Of a stretch of 64,000 nucleotides of DNA, positions 1-8,586 are shown piece after piece. The notes beneath the pieces were generated by a model that had not been told where the DNA came from, ran no database searches, and worked only from the letters and a program-made list of their open reading frames with translations. The DNA is from Psychrobacillus sp042885655 (GTDB taxonomy: Bacteria > Bacillota > Bacilli > Bacillales_A > Planococcaceae): assembly GCF_042885655.1 (NCBI RefSeq), contig NZ_JBHVRO010000002.1, forward strand, positions 124,001 to 188,000. Reading direction: 5' to 3'. Made by a program: the position numbers and the translations under genes. The number at the start of each line of letters is the position of its first letter. The first letter of the stretch is position 1.

Positions 1-85
1 TTATTTCCATCGTAAGAGGGATTACAGATTTTAATGATTGTATTGTTCCATTTAGTATAGTTTGTATGTGTTTTGACTCACTCAT
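1..85 (-). CDS. N-terminal fragment of an unidentified protein, cut by window edge
   Basis: Read leftward, an ATG at 83-85 sits 5 nt behind a GGAGGGAA ribosome site (about 89-96) and opens a frame that runs off the window. The 28 visible residues begin MSESKHIQTILNGT and contain no catalytic motif. The tone (short acidic start, then SLKSVIPL) recalls CheX/CheC-like proteins, but this is too little for a call. The gene diverges from dynA. Confidence 0.5.
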   Translation of the reverse strand, partial: MSESKHIQTILNGTIQSLKSVIPLTMEI

Positions 86-226
86 TCTTTCCCTCCATCT
101 AGTAAAGATGGCTTAATTTTATCATAAAAGTGATCCTAAATGAATACTTTATGTAGAAAATGTCGAAATACTGTGCTATTATTTAAATGAGAATGAATTT
201 CAAGTTCAATTGAAGGGACGATTCGT

Positions 227-316
227 ATGATTCTTTTATTAATTGCATCAACAATCTTATTATATAGTGGGGTTACAGCTTATGTTTTACGCTCAACAAC
301 TCCGCATGCAAAATAA
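227..316 (+). CDS. Possible 29-residue hydrophobic peptide
   Basis: The ATG at 227 follows GAAGGGA by about 9 nt. The frame gives 29 residues: a single hydrophobic segment (MILLLIASTILLYSG) ending in a basic/polar tail, then TAA. A good intrinsic terminator starts 15 nt later, so ribosome site, frame and terminator form a minimal transcription unit. It could be a small single-pass membrane protein. I do not recognise it, and chance cannot be excluded at this length. Confidence 0.4.
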   Translation: MILLLIASTILLYSGVTAYVLRSTTPHAK

Positions 317-330
317 CAGTATTAAACATT

Positions 331-382
331 GATGACTTCATTTGTTCTTCTTTAGGAAAGGCAAATTGAGTCATCTTTTTTT
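331..382 (+). terminator. Intrinsic terminator after the small peptide gene
   Basis: A GATGACT...AGTCATC stem, extendable inward through ATTTG/CAAAT with a two-base mismatch, is followed directly by a run of seven or more T. Confidence 0.75.
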
Positions 383-456
383 ATGCTTATTACAACTTGA
401 TAAGTTCAAAAGAATACTTTTGTGTTAAAAAATGTGCTCTTGCGCAAGCTCGTCGC

Positions 457-496
457 AAAAAATATAAGGAACGCTTTTGCGTTCCTTATATTTTTG
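457..496. repeat. Long near-perfect hairpin upstream of dynA
   Basis: Seventeen-base arms (AAATATAAGGAACGC and its complement, with A/T flanks) close on a TTTT loop. The tract ends about 48 bases before the dynA start. A-tracts on one side and T-tracts on the other make it a possible bidirectional terminator that insulates dynA. Confidence 0.6.
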
Positions 497-543
497 CTAT
501 GATAGGCATATATTGTCGAATTATAAAGGAGATCTACTTTTAA

Positions 544-3500
544 ATGGTTAATATTGAAGAGCTAAATAATATAAAAGAGCAAAATGCATTACTTGCTACT
601 TTGTTTCAACATGATAAAGATGAAGAAAGATATGCAAAAGCAAAATTATTTGCTGATAAACTCGAAAAAGGTACGTTTACAATTGCATTTGCAGGGCATT
701 TCTCAGCTGGTAAATCTAGTATGATCAATGCATTAGTTGATGAAAATTTACTTCCAACAAGTCCGATACCAACTTCCGCAAATATTGTGACTGTACAAAA
801 GACGGTTGAAAATTATGCGCTTGTTCACTTTGTTGACAGAGCACCTGTAAAATTTTCAGGTCATTATGATATTCAATTGGTAAAAAAATACTCAAAAGAC
901 GGAAGTAAAGTCTCTCAAATAGAAATTGGTCATTCAGGATCTCGTTTGCCTGAGGGGATAACAGTTATGGATACTCCAGGTGTCGATTCTACAGATGATG
1001 CTCATCGAATTTCTACTGAATCTGCACTTCATCTGGCGGATATTGTTTTTTATGTGATGGATTATAATCATGTACAGTCAGAGCTTAATTTTCAATTTAC
1101 AAAGCAGTTACTTCATTACAACGAAAATGTGTATTTAATAGTGAACCAAGTAGACAAACACCGAGAAGAAGAATTATCGTTTGATGCATTTAAACAGTCA
1201 GTATCGAGCGCATTTAAAGCTTGGGCAGTCGAGCCAAAAGATATTTTCTATACATCCTTAAAAGATAAAAATTTCGTACATAATGACTTTTTAAAAGTAC
1301 AACAAATCGTCCAACATTCAATTCAGAATAAAGAACACTATTTTCTTACTTCTGCAAATGCTACTCTTGAGAAGTTAAAGGATGAACATAAGCAGTTTCT
1401 AGAAGATGAAAAGGAAATTTGTTTAGAAACATTTGAAGATCAATTATCAGAAGATGAATGGACTAATAAAGAAGAGATAAAAGAACAATTAAAAATATCT
1501 CAAAAGCAGATAGAACTTCAGGATCTAACTCTTTGGAAAAAAGCTTTTGAAGAAAAACGGAAAGATATTTTAGAAAATGCCTCTATAATGCCATATGAAA
1601 TGCGAGACTCCCTCAAATTATTCGCAGAAAGCATGCAGGGCTCTTTTAAAGTAGGATTTTTAGGAAGCAAAAAGAAAACAGAAGAAGAAAGACTAAGAAG
1701 GCTTGAAGAAGCAAGACAATTACTTGAAAAGGTAATATCAACAAACATTACGGTTCATTTGAAACAATTAATGAAAGGCATGTTGAAGGATGTTTCACTG
1801 TTAACAACTGAACGAACGAATGAAATAGATGAGAAAGTCTTCGATATCTTTTCTACCTTAATTAGTGAGCCGTTACATGATGGAGCTAGTACAACTGGTG
1901 ATGCAATTCTACATTATGCAAATCGTGTTCAAGATGCGGTTACACGTTATTTTATTCGAGAAACAGACAGTTGGAAAGATCAAACAATGCGTTTTATGAA
2001 TGAACATCCAATAGAGGAAACAGAAAAAATTGCTCAAAAAACACAAATTTTAAATGAAAAGATGTTGGCAATTCATACAATAGAAGGAATAGATACAAAA
2101 CTCCATTCATTTGAACTAGCGATAAAAACGCCAGATTTAGCTCTTAGAAGAGAAAGAGATCAATTAATTGTTGAATGGGAAGAAGAAAGACAAAATTTCC
2201 GAAACTCCATTACCGAATACGATCCTTCTTTGGAGGTTAAGGAAAAAAGAATAGAAACAATATCATCCTCTTTGGAAAAGACTGAAGAAGAGATACTACT
2301 TTCACCAGTTACTGTTTTAAATCGGGCAAATAAAATTGCGGAAGCATTAAAAGAACTTCCAGCTTTCAAAGAAGCAGCCAATGTGATTAAACGAAAGGCA
2401 AAACGAGTAGAAAAGCAGCAATTTACGATTGCTCTATTTGGGGCATTTAGTGCCGGTAAATCAAGTTTTTCAAATGCATTAATGGGAGCAAATGTTTTAC
2501 CAGTTTCACCGAACCCAACAACTGCTGCTATTAACAAAATTCATCCTGTTTCCGAAAAACATCCGCATAATACTGCAGATGTTACTTTCAAATCGAAGGA
2601 ACAATTATTAGAAGACGTATCGTTTGCTTATAGTCAACTAGGGATAACCGTTACGTCATTAGAAGAAGCTTATGATCAAGCGAGCATGGTGATGAGCCAA
2701 GCTGTGACAGCAGAAGTGCATAAGTCTTTTATTACAGCATTTCATACGGGATATCCAACTTTTCAACATCAGCTAGGAAAAGTCCTTCGAGTTTCTGGTG
2801 AAGAGTTTGGAAAGTTTGTTGCAGAAGAATCTAGGAGTTGTTTTGTCGACTTTATTGATTTTTATTATGATTGTGAACTGACGAGACTTGGAGTTACTTT
2901 AGTTGATACGCCAGGGGCAGATTCTATTAATGCTCGACATACGGGTGTTGCTTTTGATTATATTCGAAATGCTGATGCTGTATTGTTTGTGACTTATTTT
3001 AATCATGCATTCGCGAAAGCGGACCGAGAGTTTCTAATACAGCTTGGGCGAGTAAAAGATGCATTTGAACTAGATAAAATGTTTTTCGTTGTAAATGCAA
3101 TTGATCTTGCAGATACGGAAGAAGAAGCCAATCTCGTAAAGCAATATGTACAGGGTGAACTTCAACGATTTGGTATTCGATTCCCAAGAGTATATGGGGT
3201 TTCTAGTTTACAAGCTTTAAAAGAAAAGATGGACCATATAGGACTACACGAAGGAATGGTGCAATTTGAAAAAGCTTTCCATCGATTTTTGGAAAAGGAC
3301 TTAAAGCAAATTGCTGTCACCTCCTTAGATGAGGAAGCTATTCGTCAGAAGACAAAATTGTATACTTTAATAGAACAGACGGAAACGAATCTTGCTAGAA
3401 AAGATGCAAGGCTAAAAGAATTGCGAGAACAAGAACAAAATATACGTAAGCGTTACGCTAACTCATTGTCTTCAGTTGTCATGAAGGAAGCAAAACAAGA

Positions 3501-4146
3501 GCTTGAAACGTTGTTATATTATCTATTGCAACGTGTGTACTATCGTTTTAACGAATTTTTTAAAGAGGCATATAATCCTTCATTATTTACGAATACACCT
3601 GCTAATACGGCATTAGAAGTAGCGTTAAAAGATATACTTGGCATGCTGCGATTTGATTTAGAACAAGAAATGCGAGTGACTAATTTCCGGGTATTGCAAT
3701 TTATTCAAAAACAAGTAAAACAGTTGGAAAAAGAAGAATTGCGAGTATTAAAAGATTGGAATGCCAGCTTTACATTTACACCCCATGAGAGTGAAAATCG
3801 GAATTTATTACAATTTGTAGGTCCTTTTAATGAAATAGCTAAATTCGAAAACGTCAAATCTTATTTTAAAAATACGAAATCATTCTTCGAAAAAAATGAA
3901 AAAGAAAAACTGCGGGATGCTTTGTCTGATCAAACAAAAGTAGAAGCTCAAAGCTATTTGAATAAAGAGCAAGAAAGACTTACTCAATGGGTAGAGCAAT
4001 ATGTCGATGCAGAAACGGAATCTATTCGTTTGAAATGGCTTAATGAATCTATTACACAGATTGATGCGGAGCGTAAATTGTTGGAACAAGAAGCAACTCT
4101 TGAAAAATGGAAAGAAATCTACTCAAGTATTACAAAAGAAGGGTGA
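544..4146 (+). CDS. dynA: Double-headed bacterial dynamin-like GTPase DynA
   Basis: A 1200-residue protein with two fused dynamin halves. The first GTPase has its P-loop GHFSAGKSS at residues 51-59 and DTPG at 143-146. The second has GAFSAGKSS at about 633-641 and DTPG at about 788. Both are joined to long charged helical stalks. Length and double architecture match Bacillus subtilis DynA (YpbR, about 1190 aa), which tethers and fuses membranes and helps limit membrane damage from pore formers and phage. The start is ATG 544 with AAAGGAG at 525-531. A hairpin upstream suggests an independent promoter. The sulfurtransferase gene follows after 7 bases, so the two are probably co-transcribed. 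Confidence 0.93.
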   Translation: MVNIEELNNIKEQNALLATLFQHDKDEERYAKAKLFADKLEKGTFTIAFAGHFSAGKSSMINALVDENLLPTSPIPTSANIVTVQKTVENYALVHFVDRAPVKFSGHYDIQLVKKYSKDGSKVSQIEIGHSGSRLPEGITVMDTPGVDSTDDAHRISTESALHLADIVFYVMDYNHVQSELNFQFTKQLLHYNENVYLIVNQVDKHREEELSFDAFKQSVSSAFKAWAVEPKDIFYTSLKDKNFVHNDFLKVQQIVQHSIQNKEHYFLTSANATLEKLKDEHKQFLEDEKEICLETFEDQLSEDEWTNKEEIKEQLKISQKQIELQDLTLWKKAFEEKRKDILENASIMPYEMRDSLKLFAESMQGSFKVGFLGSKKKTEEERLRRLEEARQLLEKVISTNITVHLKQLMKGMLKDVSLLTTERTNEIDEKVFDIFSTLISEPLHDGASTTGDAILHYANRVQDAVTRYFIRETDSWKDQTMRFMNEHPIEETEKIAQKTQILNEKMLAIHTIEGIDTKLHSFELAIKTPDLALRRERDQLIVEWEEERQNFRNSITEYDPSLEVKEKRIETISSSLEKTEEEILLSPVTVLNRANKIAEALKELPAFKEAANVIKRKAKRVEKQQFTIALFGAFSAGKSSFSNALMGANVLPVSPNPTTAAINKIHPVSEKHPHNTADVTFKSKEQLLEDVSFAYSQLGITVTSLEEAYDQASMVMSQAVTAEVHKSFITAFHTGYPTFQHQLGKVLRVSGEEFGKFVAEESRSCFVDFIDFYYDCELTRLGVTLVDTPGADSINARHTGVAFDYIRNADAVLFVTYFNHAFAKADREFLIQLGRVKDAFELDKMFFVVNAIDLADTEEEANLVKQYVQGELQRFGIRFPRVYGVSSLQALKEKMDHIGLHEGMVQFEKAFHRFLEKDLKQIAVTSLDEEAIRQKTKLYTLIEQTETNLARKDARLKELREQEQNIRKRYANSLSSVVMKEAKQELETLLYYLLQRVYYRFNEFFKEAYNPSLFTNTPANTALEVALKDILGMLRFDLEQEMRVTNFRVLQFIQKQVKQLEKEELRVLKDWNASFTFTPHESENRNLLQFVGPFNEIAKFENVKSYFKNTKSFFEKNEKEKLRDALSDQTKVEAQSYLNKEQERLTQWVEQYVDAETESIRLKWLNESITQIDAERKLLEQEATLEKWKEIYSSITKEG

Positions 4147-4153
4147 TAATAGG

Positions 4154-4969
4154 ATGAGTAAAGTTTTTATCGATTTGAAAGATTTTGGTGCAAAAAATGT
4201 CCGTTATATTGATACTCGTTTTGAGCTTGGAAATGGGGATGCAGGTCGAGTGATGTATGAAGCGGGGCATCTTGAAGGGGCTATCTATTGGGACTTGGAA
4301 AAGGATTTGTCCGATATGCAAAGTATATACGGTCGTCATCCTATGATTTCAAAAGATAAAATGACCAACCTTGTAGAGCAAGCGGGACTATTAGTGGATG
4401 ATTCTATTGTCATTTACGATCAAGGTGGATCACCATTTGCATTAAGAGCATATTTTTTATTAGAATGGGCAGGTTTTTCAAATATTCATGTCCTTCGTGA
4501 AGGATATGAAGAAGCAAAAAATGTTCTTCCGGTTTCCGATTTAGTACCAAATTATCCCCATACGAATGTAACGTTGAATTGGAAAGATGAACAATACATT
4601 GATATAGAAACGGTTAAGAAAATTGTTGCGGGTGAAATAGAGGCTCAATTAATTGATGCTCGTTCTGCTATTAGATATCGAGGGGAAAATGAGCCAATAG
4701 ATGCTGTGGCGGGACATATTCCAACTGCTCTAAATTTTGATTGGGAGCAATTAAAACAGAATGGAATGTTTTTGAAACAAGATGCTTTAAAAGAAAAATT
4801 GAGTGGTTTAACGGATTTAACAAAGCCTGTTATTGCTTATTGTGGAAGTGGTGTTACTGCTGCGCCATTGTATGGGAGCTTAAAGGAAGCTGGATATGAT
4901 AACGTTAAATTATATGTTGGTAGTTACAGTGATTGGATAAGAGAGCATGAGGTAGAAACCTCTTTGTAA
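4154..4969 (+). CDS. Two-domain sulfurtransferase (thiosulfate/3-mercaptopyruvate type)
   Basis: A 271-residue tandem rhodanese protein. An N-terminal inactive rhodanese domain (about 1-130) is followed by a C-terminal catalytic domain whose loop CGSGVTA places the persulfide cysteine at Cys230; that loop is nearer the mercaptopyruvate than the CRKGVT thiosulfate type. It moves sulfane sulfur to cyanide, thiols or protein acceptors in the cytosol. An upstream in-frame ATG exists inside dynA, but GGGTGA at 4141-4146 points to ATG 4154. It is likely coupled to dynA. The physiological acceptor cannot be read from sequence. Confidence 0.88.
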   Translation: MSKVFIDLKDFGAKNVRYIDTRFELGNGDAGRVMYEAGHLEGAIYWDLEKDLSDMQSIYGRHPMISKDKMTNLVEQAGLLVDDSIVIYDQGGSPFALRAYFLLEWAGFSNIHVLREGYEEAKNVLPVSDLVPNYPHTNVTLNWKDEQYIDIETVKKIVAGEIEAQLIDARSAIRYRGENEPIDAVAGHIPTALNFDWEQLKQNGMFLKQDALKEKLSGLTDLTKPVIAYCGSGVTAAPLYGSLKEAGYDNVKLYVGSYSDWIREHEVETSL

Positions 4970-4993
4970 AAATGCAATTTATATGTAAATCAG

Positions 4994-5023
4994 AGAAAAG
5001 GAAGTCATTTGAGTTCCTTTTCT
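4994..5023. terminator. Terminator between convergent genes
   Basis: AGAAAAGGAA (4994-5003) pairs with TTCCTTTTCT (5014-5023). It lies between the sulfurtransferase stop and the stop of the opposing gene, so it probably serves both directions. Confidence 0.7.
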
Positions 5024-5391
5024 TATTGATTGAAGAGTAATTTTTTATTTACATATGCCCCATCTTTGTTTGCTATTATTTCGGCATAAGGTACCCCAAA
5101 AACTGTGTAGGCGATAACCACTGATGAAATGAGCTCTCCATTTTCTTCATCGATGGATTCAATTTCATATGAAACAATTAAAAGCTGATCTAAAGAGTTA
5201 TTAAACCTATCGCTAGCCATTTTCATGACGTTCATTGCAATATCTCTGCTACTATTGTCCTCATAATCCAAAAAATTTGTTTCTAAGAAGCTAGAAGGCA
5301 AAAATGCTAAAATTCCAATTATTAGCATTGCCAATTTTAAGTATGCATGCCTTTTTTTTTGAGAAATAATTTTTTTGTTCTTCTTATACAT
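5023..5391 (-). CDS. Hypothetical small membrane-anchored protein
   Basis: A 122-residue protein with a basic N-terminus (MYKKNKKIISQKKRH), one transmembrane helix at about 19-37 and a C-terminal domain of about 85 residues outside the membrane. A TTG 15 bases upstream is in frame, but it lies in the GGAG ribosome site that serves ATG 5391. No family recognised. The tail is rich in beta-forming residues (VVIAYTVFGVPYAEIIA), consistent with a small extracytoplasmic domain. It runs convergently with the sulfurtransferase. Confidence 0.65.
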   Translation of the reverse strand: MYKKNKKIISQKKRHAYLKLAMLIIGILAFLPSSFLETNFLDYEDNSSRDIAMNVMKMASDRFNNSLDQLLIVSYEIESIDEENGELISSVVIAYTVFGVPYAEIIANKDGAYVNKKLLFNQ

Positions 5392-5848
5392 ATTGAACAA
5401 CTCCAATTCACATTTTGCATCTTAATCTTGTATCAAAGTAATAGTTAAGTGTATTAGTATATTATTCAATGCCTACTGAAATTAATCCATCAACACTAAC
5501 CACTATTAGGTAGGGAATACAAAGTGTTGAGAAAGCTACATTAGAACAGCCCATTAAACGAAAAGTGGCAGAATCCATTTATGAGCATCGTCTTTACAGT
5601 TCTCGTTGATCCGGACGACGCTCGCGCTATTGTTGGGTGTATTTAGGAGAAATGAAACTTTTCAAAGACATTTAACCGCAAGCGAATTTTGTATCTGTAG
5701 TTGGACAGTAACTGAGTAAGAAAATATTATGTTTTTTAGAAAAACAAAATAATATCTTTTTAAAGACATTTTAGGTATAATTAATTGTCGTATGTAAACA
5801 TTTATAGTATAATAGGCGAATTGTATACGAATGAAATGAGGAATATAC
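5392..5848. other. Intergenic region with rlmN promoter and decayed sequence
   Basis: No convincing gene. Around 5540-5660 a more GC-rich patch (GACGACGCTCGCGC) breaks the AT-rich background and may be a decayed repeat. An imperfect A/T hairpin lies at about 5722-5756. The rlmN promoter is at the right end. Confidence 0.5.
5785..5813 (+). promoter_or_regulatory. Sigma-A-type promoter for rlmN-like gene
   Basis: TTGTCG (5785-5790) and a perfect TATAAT (5808-5813) are separated by 17 bases, about 35 bases ahead of the rlmN-like start. The short leader argues against a riboswitch. Confidence 0.75.
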
Positions 5849-6916
5849 ATGAAAAAATCGATATATGGTCTAACAAAGGACCAGTTAATAGAGTGGTTAT
5901 TAGAACGAGGACAGAAGAAATTCCGAGCGGAACAAGTCTGGGATTGGTTATACATTAAAAGAGTACAAAGCTTTGAAGAGATGAATAATGTGAACAAAGA
6001 ATGTCTTCAAATATTAGAGGATAATTTTGTCATTCAAACATTGAAACAGTCTGTAAAGCAAGAATCTGCGGATGGTACGATAAAATTCTTATTTGAAATG
6101 CAAGATGGAAATCTAATTGAAACTGTGTTAATGCGATTTAAATATGGTCTTTCTGTTTGTGTAACAACTCAAGTTGGATGTAATATCGGCTGTAGTTTTT
6201 GTGCAAGTGGATTACTTAAGAAAAATCGTGATCTAGATTCTGGAGAGATCGTTGGTCAAATTATGAAAGTACAAGAGCATTTAGATAATTTGAACAAGAA
6301 CGAACGTGTTAGCCACATAGTGGTTATGGGAATTGGCGAACCATTCGACAACTACACCAATCTAATGAGTTTCTTACGTGTTGTAAACGATCAAAAAGGA
6401 CTTGCAATTGGAGCTAGACATATCACGGTTTCTACTAGTGGGCTTGCGAAAAAAATTATGGACTTTGCCAATGAAAATATTCAAGTAAATCTTGCGGTAT
6501 CTTTACATGCGCCAAATGATGAGCTTCGTACACGTATTATGGTGATCAATAAAGCGTTCCCAATCGAAAAAGTAATGGCTGCGGTTGACTATTATTTAGA
6601 AAAAACTAACCGACGAATTACATTTGAATACATCCTACTTAGAGATGTAAATGATCATGTGGAAGAAGCGCAACAACTAGCGAAACTTCTTGAAAATAAA
6701 CGTCATTTATCTTATGTGAACTTGATTCCTTATAACCCGGTAGATGAACATGGCCAATATCAGCGTAGTTCCGAAGAATCTATCGGTGCATTCTTCCAAA
6801 CATTAAAAAATAAAGGTATTAACTGTGGTGTTCGCATGGAACAAGGTACAGACATTGATGCAGCATGTGGTCAACTTCGAAGTAAACAAATTAAAAAAGA
6901 AAAAACTACTGTATAA
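5849..6916 (+). CDS. rlmN: RlmN-family radical SAM 23S rRNA/tRNA adenine-C2 methyltransferase
   Basis: A 355-residue radical-SAM enzyme of the RlmN/Cfr family. The 4Fe-4S motif reads CNIGCSFCASG (CX3CX2C), followed by MGIGEP for SAM binding and a C-terminal methyl-carrier cysteine region (GTDIDAACGQL). RlmN methylates C2 of A2503 in 23S rRNA and A37 in some tRNAs. The N-terminal helical domain is present and the ATG has GAGGA upstream. After the cluster it reads CASGLLKKNRDL, the form I associate with streptococcal/enterococcal RlmN, not the CASTLGGLKRNL of Bacillus RlmN, so it may be a second, laterally acquired copy. Cfr is less likely given overall RlmN likeness. Confidence 0.85.
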   Translation: MKKSIYGLTKDQLIEWLLERGQKKFRAEQVWDWLYIKRVQSFEEMNNVNKECLQILEDNFVIQTLKQSVKQESADGTIKFLFEMQDGNLIETVLMRFKYGLSVCVTTQVGCNIGCSFCASGLLKKNRDLDSGEIVGQIMKVQEHLDNLNKNERVSHIVVMGIGEPFDNYTNLMSFLRVVNDQKGLAIGARHITVSTSGLAKKIMDFANENIQVNLAVSLHAPNDELRTRIMVINKAFPIEKVMAAVDYYLEKTNRRITFEYILLRDVNDHVEEAQQLAKLLENKRHLSYVNLIPYNPVDEHGQYQRSSEESIGAFFQTLKNKGINCGVRMEQGTDIDAACGQLRSKQIKKEKTTV

Positions 6917-6951
6917 GAAAATAACATAAATAATATTTTTAATTTATTCTG

Positions 6952-6980
6952 GCATCGCTTTTAGCGGTGCTTTTTCTTTT
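6952..6980 (+). terminator. Terminator of rlmN-like gene
   Basis: GCATCGCT (6952-6959) pairs with AGCGGTGC (6963-6970) and is followed by TTTTTCTTTT. Confidence 0.8.
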
Positions 6981-7110
6981 GCTCAATTGTATTAAACAAA
7001 ATACGGGGATTTGAAGGTTTGAGTACAAATAATTAAAGGGAAGTAATTCATTTAATTTTTGTGTTGTTAAAAGTAAAATAAAGGAATAGGGTACATGAAG
7101 GAGGTTATTA

Positions 7111-7491
7111 ATGAGTAAAGAGAAGTCGAACTCTCAGATTGTATTGGGATTAGTAGGTGTTTTTACTTTGGTAGTTGTAGTAGGAGTTATTGTATATTTT
7201 TTTCGTGGAATTACCCAGGATATAGAATGGCTTAGTATAGATAATGTGGATGTTTCTGAAAATACAATTCTGATTAAAGCTTTTAATCCAAATAGTGGAC
7301 AAATGATCACTGGTTATGACTATACTACAGAAGACAAAACAGTCTCTATAAAACTTAGGGGAACCTTAGTAAATGAATTGGGGAATTCAATATCCGAGGA
7401 CAACATCGTTATGAATGGAAATTTCTCGAGTATAGAAAAAATTGTCTTACTAGGGAAATCCAATAAGAGTAAAATAATTTGGAACAAATAA
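7111..7491 (+). CDS. Hypothetical single-pass membrane protein
   Basis: A 126-residue protein with a short basic N-terminus, one transmembrane helix at about 10-30 (VLGLVGVFTLVVVVGVIVYF) and a roughly 95-residue outer domain rich in beta-type residues. It has a strong GAAGGAGG ribosome site and its own terminator, so it is a monocistronic, real-looking gene. It resembles no family I can name. Confidence 0.7.
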   Translation: MSKEKSNSQIVLGLVGVFTLVVVVGVIVYFFRGITQDIEWLSIDNVDVSENTILIKAFNPNSGQMITGYDYTTEDKTVSIKLRGTLVNELGNSISEDNIVMNGNFSSIEKIVLLGKSNKSKIIWNK

Positions 7492-7499
7492 ATTAGTAA

Positions 7500-7530
7500 G
7501 CCGCATAACCACCATGGTTTATGCGGCTTT
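7500..7530 (+). terminator. Terminator after the 126-aa protein gene
   Basis: GCCGCATAACC pairs with GGTTTATGCGGC (one bulged base), followed by TTTAATAATTTT. Confidence 0.75.
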
Positions 7531-7649
7531 AATAATTTTAGATTCAATGCGTAAATGAGTAGAGTTGGTGAAACTTAAAGAAAGTAAATAGCTTCTAATT
7601 ATAAAGAAGTACAAAGCATCCGAAATTGTATTTTCAATAAATAATAAAC

Positions 7650-7677
7650 GCATCACCACTATGGCAGATGCTTTTTT
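7650..7677 (+). terminator. Orphan terminator-like hairpin
   Basis: GCATC (7650-7654) pairs with GATGC (7667-7671), followed by TTTTTT. No gene lies between it and the previous terminator. Confidence 0.5.
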
Positions 7678-7760
7678 CGCCTAATTAAAATGTAAGACAC
7701 TTAGTTAGTTTCATAAATAGCATTTAATTATTAAAACATAAACAATACTAAATTTATTGA

Positions 7761-7863
7761 TTGGAGCGACAGGTGGCGACTCCATCGGGATTAATGAGAA
7801 AGATGAGCCATTACAAACGACGCGAATGCGGCGGTGATGGCTCATCGCTCACCCCGCGGAAAC
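7761..7863 (+). repeat. GC-rich interspersed element, copy 1
   Basis: A GC-rich block (TTGGAGCGACAGGTGGCGAC ... GCTCACCCCGCGGAAAC) in AT-rich surroundings. It contains GATGAGCCAT and, further on, its near-complement ATGGCTCATC, which can form a stem. It shares GCGGCGGTGATGGCTCATC with the inverted copy near 25.2 kb, and its general pattern with the longer element at 8.1-8.3 kb. Confidence 0.7.
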
Positions 7864-7874
7864 ATACTAACATA

Positions 7875-7916
7875 AGTAGCACAGACCACAGCCATGGTCT
7901 GTGCTACTATTTTTTT
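7875..7916 (+). terminator. Very strong orphan terminator
   Basis: A perfect 14-bp stem, AGTAGCACAGACCA (7875-7888) with TGGTCTGTGCTACT (7895-7908), six-base loop, then ATTTTTTTA. No protein-coding gene ends here; upstream is only the GC-rich element. Confidence 0.8.
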
Positions 7917-7925
7917 ATAGTAGAA

Positions 7926-7989
7926 GTGAAGTGAAGTCGAGCGGACGTGGGGATCTTAGAACCCGTAGAAGGAAACCGATTCACTTCAC
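7926..7989. repeat. GC-rich block bounded by inverted repeats
   Basis: GTGAAGTGAAGTC (7926-7938) and GATTCACTTCAC (7978-7989) are near-complementary and enclose about 39 bases of GC-rich sequence with ACGTGGGG and ACCCGT. It could fold as one long stem with an internal domain. No open frame. Confidence 0.45.
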
Positions 7990-8140
7990 ACCCTTATTTG
8001 AATCAGTTTAGTATGTTGGATACCTTGCGAAAAAACTGAAATTCGTTAGGTCTGTTTTGCATGCAAATTAGAAAGAGAAAATCCTAATAAAGTAATTAAT
8101 TTTAAGGTGATTATTGTTAAGTTCCCTTGTTCAGTGTTCA

Positions 8141-8306
8141 TTGTTGCTTGGAGTGCAGGTGCTCGACTCCTGCGGCAATAGCAGATGTTTTTCTGCACCG
8201 AAAGCGAAGCGGCAGGTGCATGAGCCTTGAGACCCCGCAGGAAGCGAAGCGAACGAGGAGGCTAAAGCCATGCCCGCGGAAAGCGAGCGCCGGAACGGAA
8301 AGCAAC
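8141..8306 (+). repeat. GC-rich interspersed element, copy 2 (long form)
   Basis: About 165 bases, much more GC-rich than its flanks, with repeated AAGCGAAGCG, GACCCCGCAGGAAGCGAAGC, GAGGAGGCTAAAGCCATGCC and a terminal CGGAACGGAAAGCAAC. Elements of this wording are scattered through Lysinibacillus/Psychrobacillus/Sporosarcina-type genomes (recalled, not searched). A 73-codon open frame over it (8127-8348) has no ribosome site and is not a gene. A detached tail piece (GCATCCGCCTTTAGCGGAAA) lies at 8376-8395. Confidence 0.75.
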
Positions 8307-8586
8307 AACTCGTTGAATGGATTACTATATTTAATTTGCTTTTTATAGAAATTACTCTTGACTAGAGGTAAGAAAGCATCCGCCTTTAGCGGAAATCATG
8401 TTGATTTATGAAGAGTATATTATACATATTCATAGATTTCACTTTATTATTGTTCGTGTTTTATGCTCTAAATTTGAATTATGAAATTGATTCACTTAAT
8501 AAAGATAAAAGTAAATGATGTAAAAATCAAAACCAAAGTCATCAAACTTTCTTCAATCGACAAATCATTACTGCCTTGTAATTAAT

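Noticed and set aside
8127..8348. 73-codon open frame
   Set aside because: It is read from the GC-rich repeat element, has no ribosome site, and its product is Arg/Pro/Cys-rich noise.
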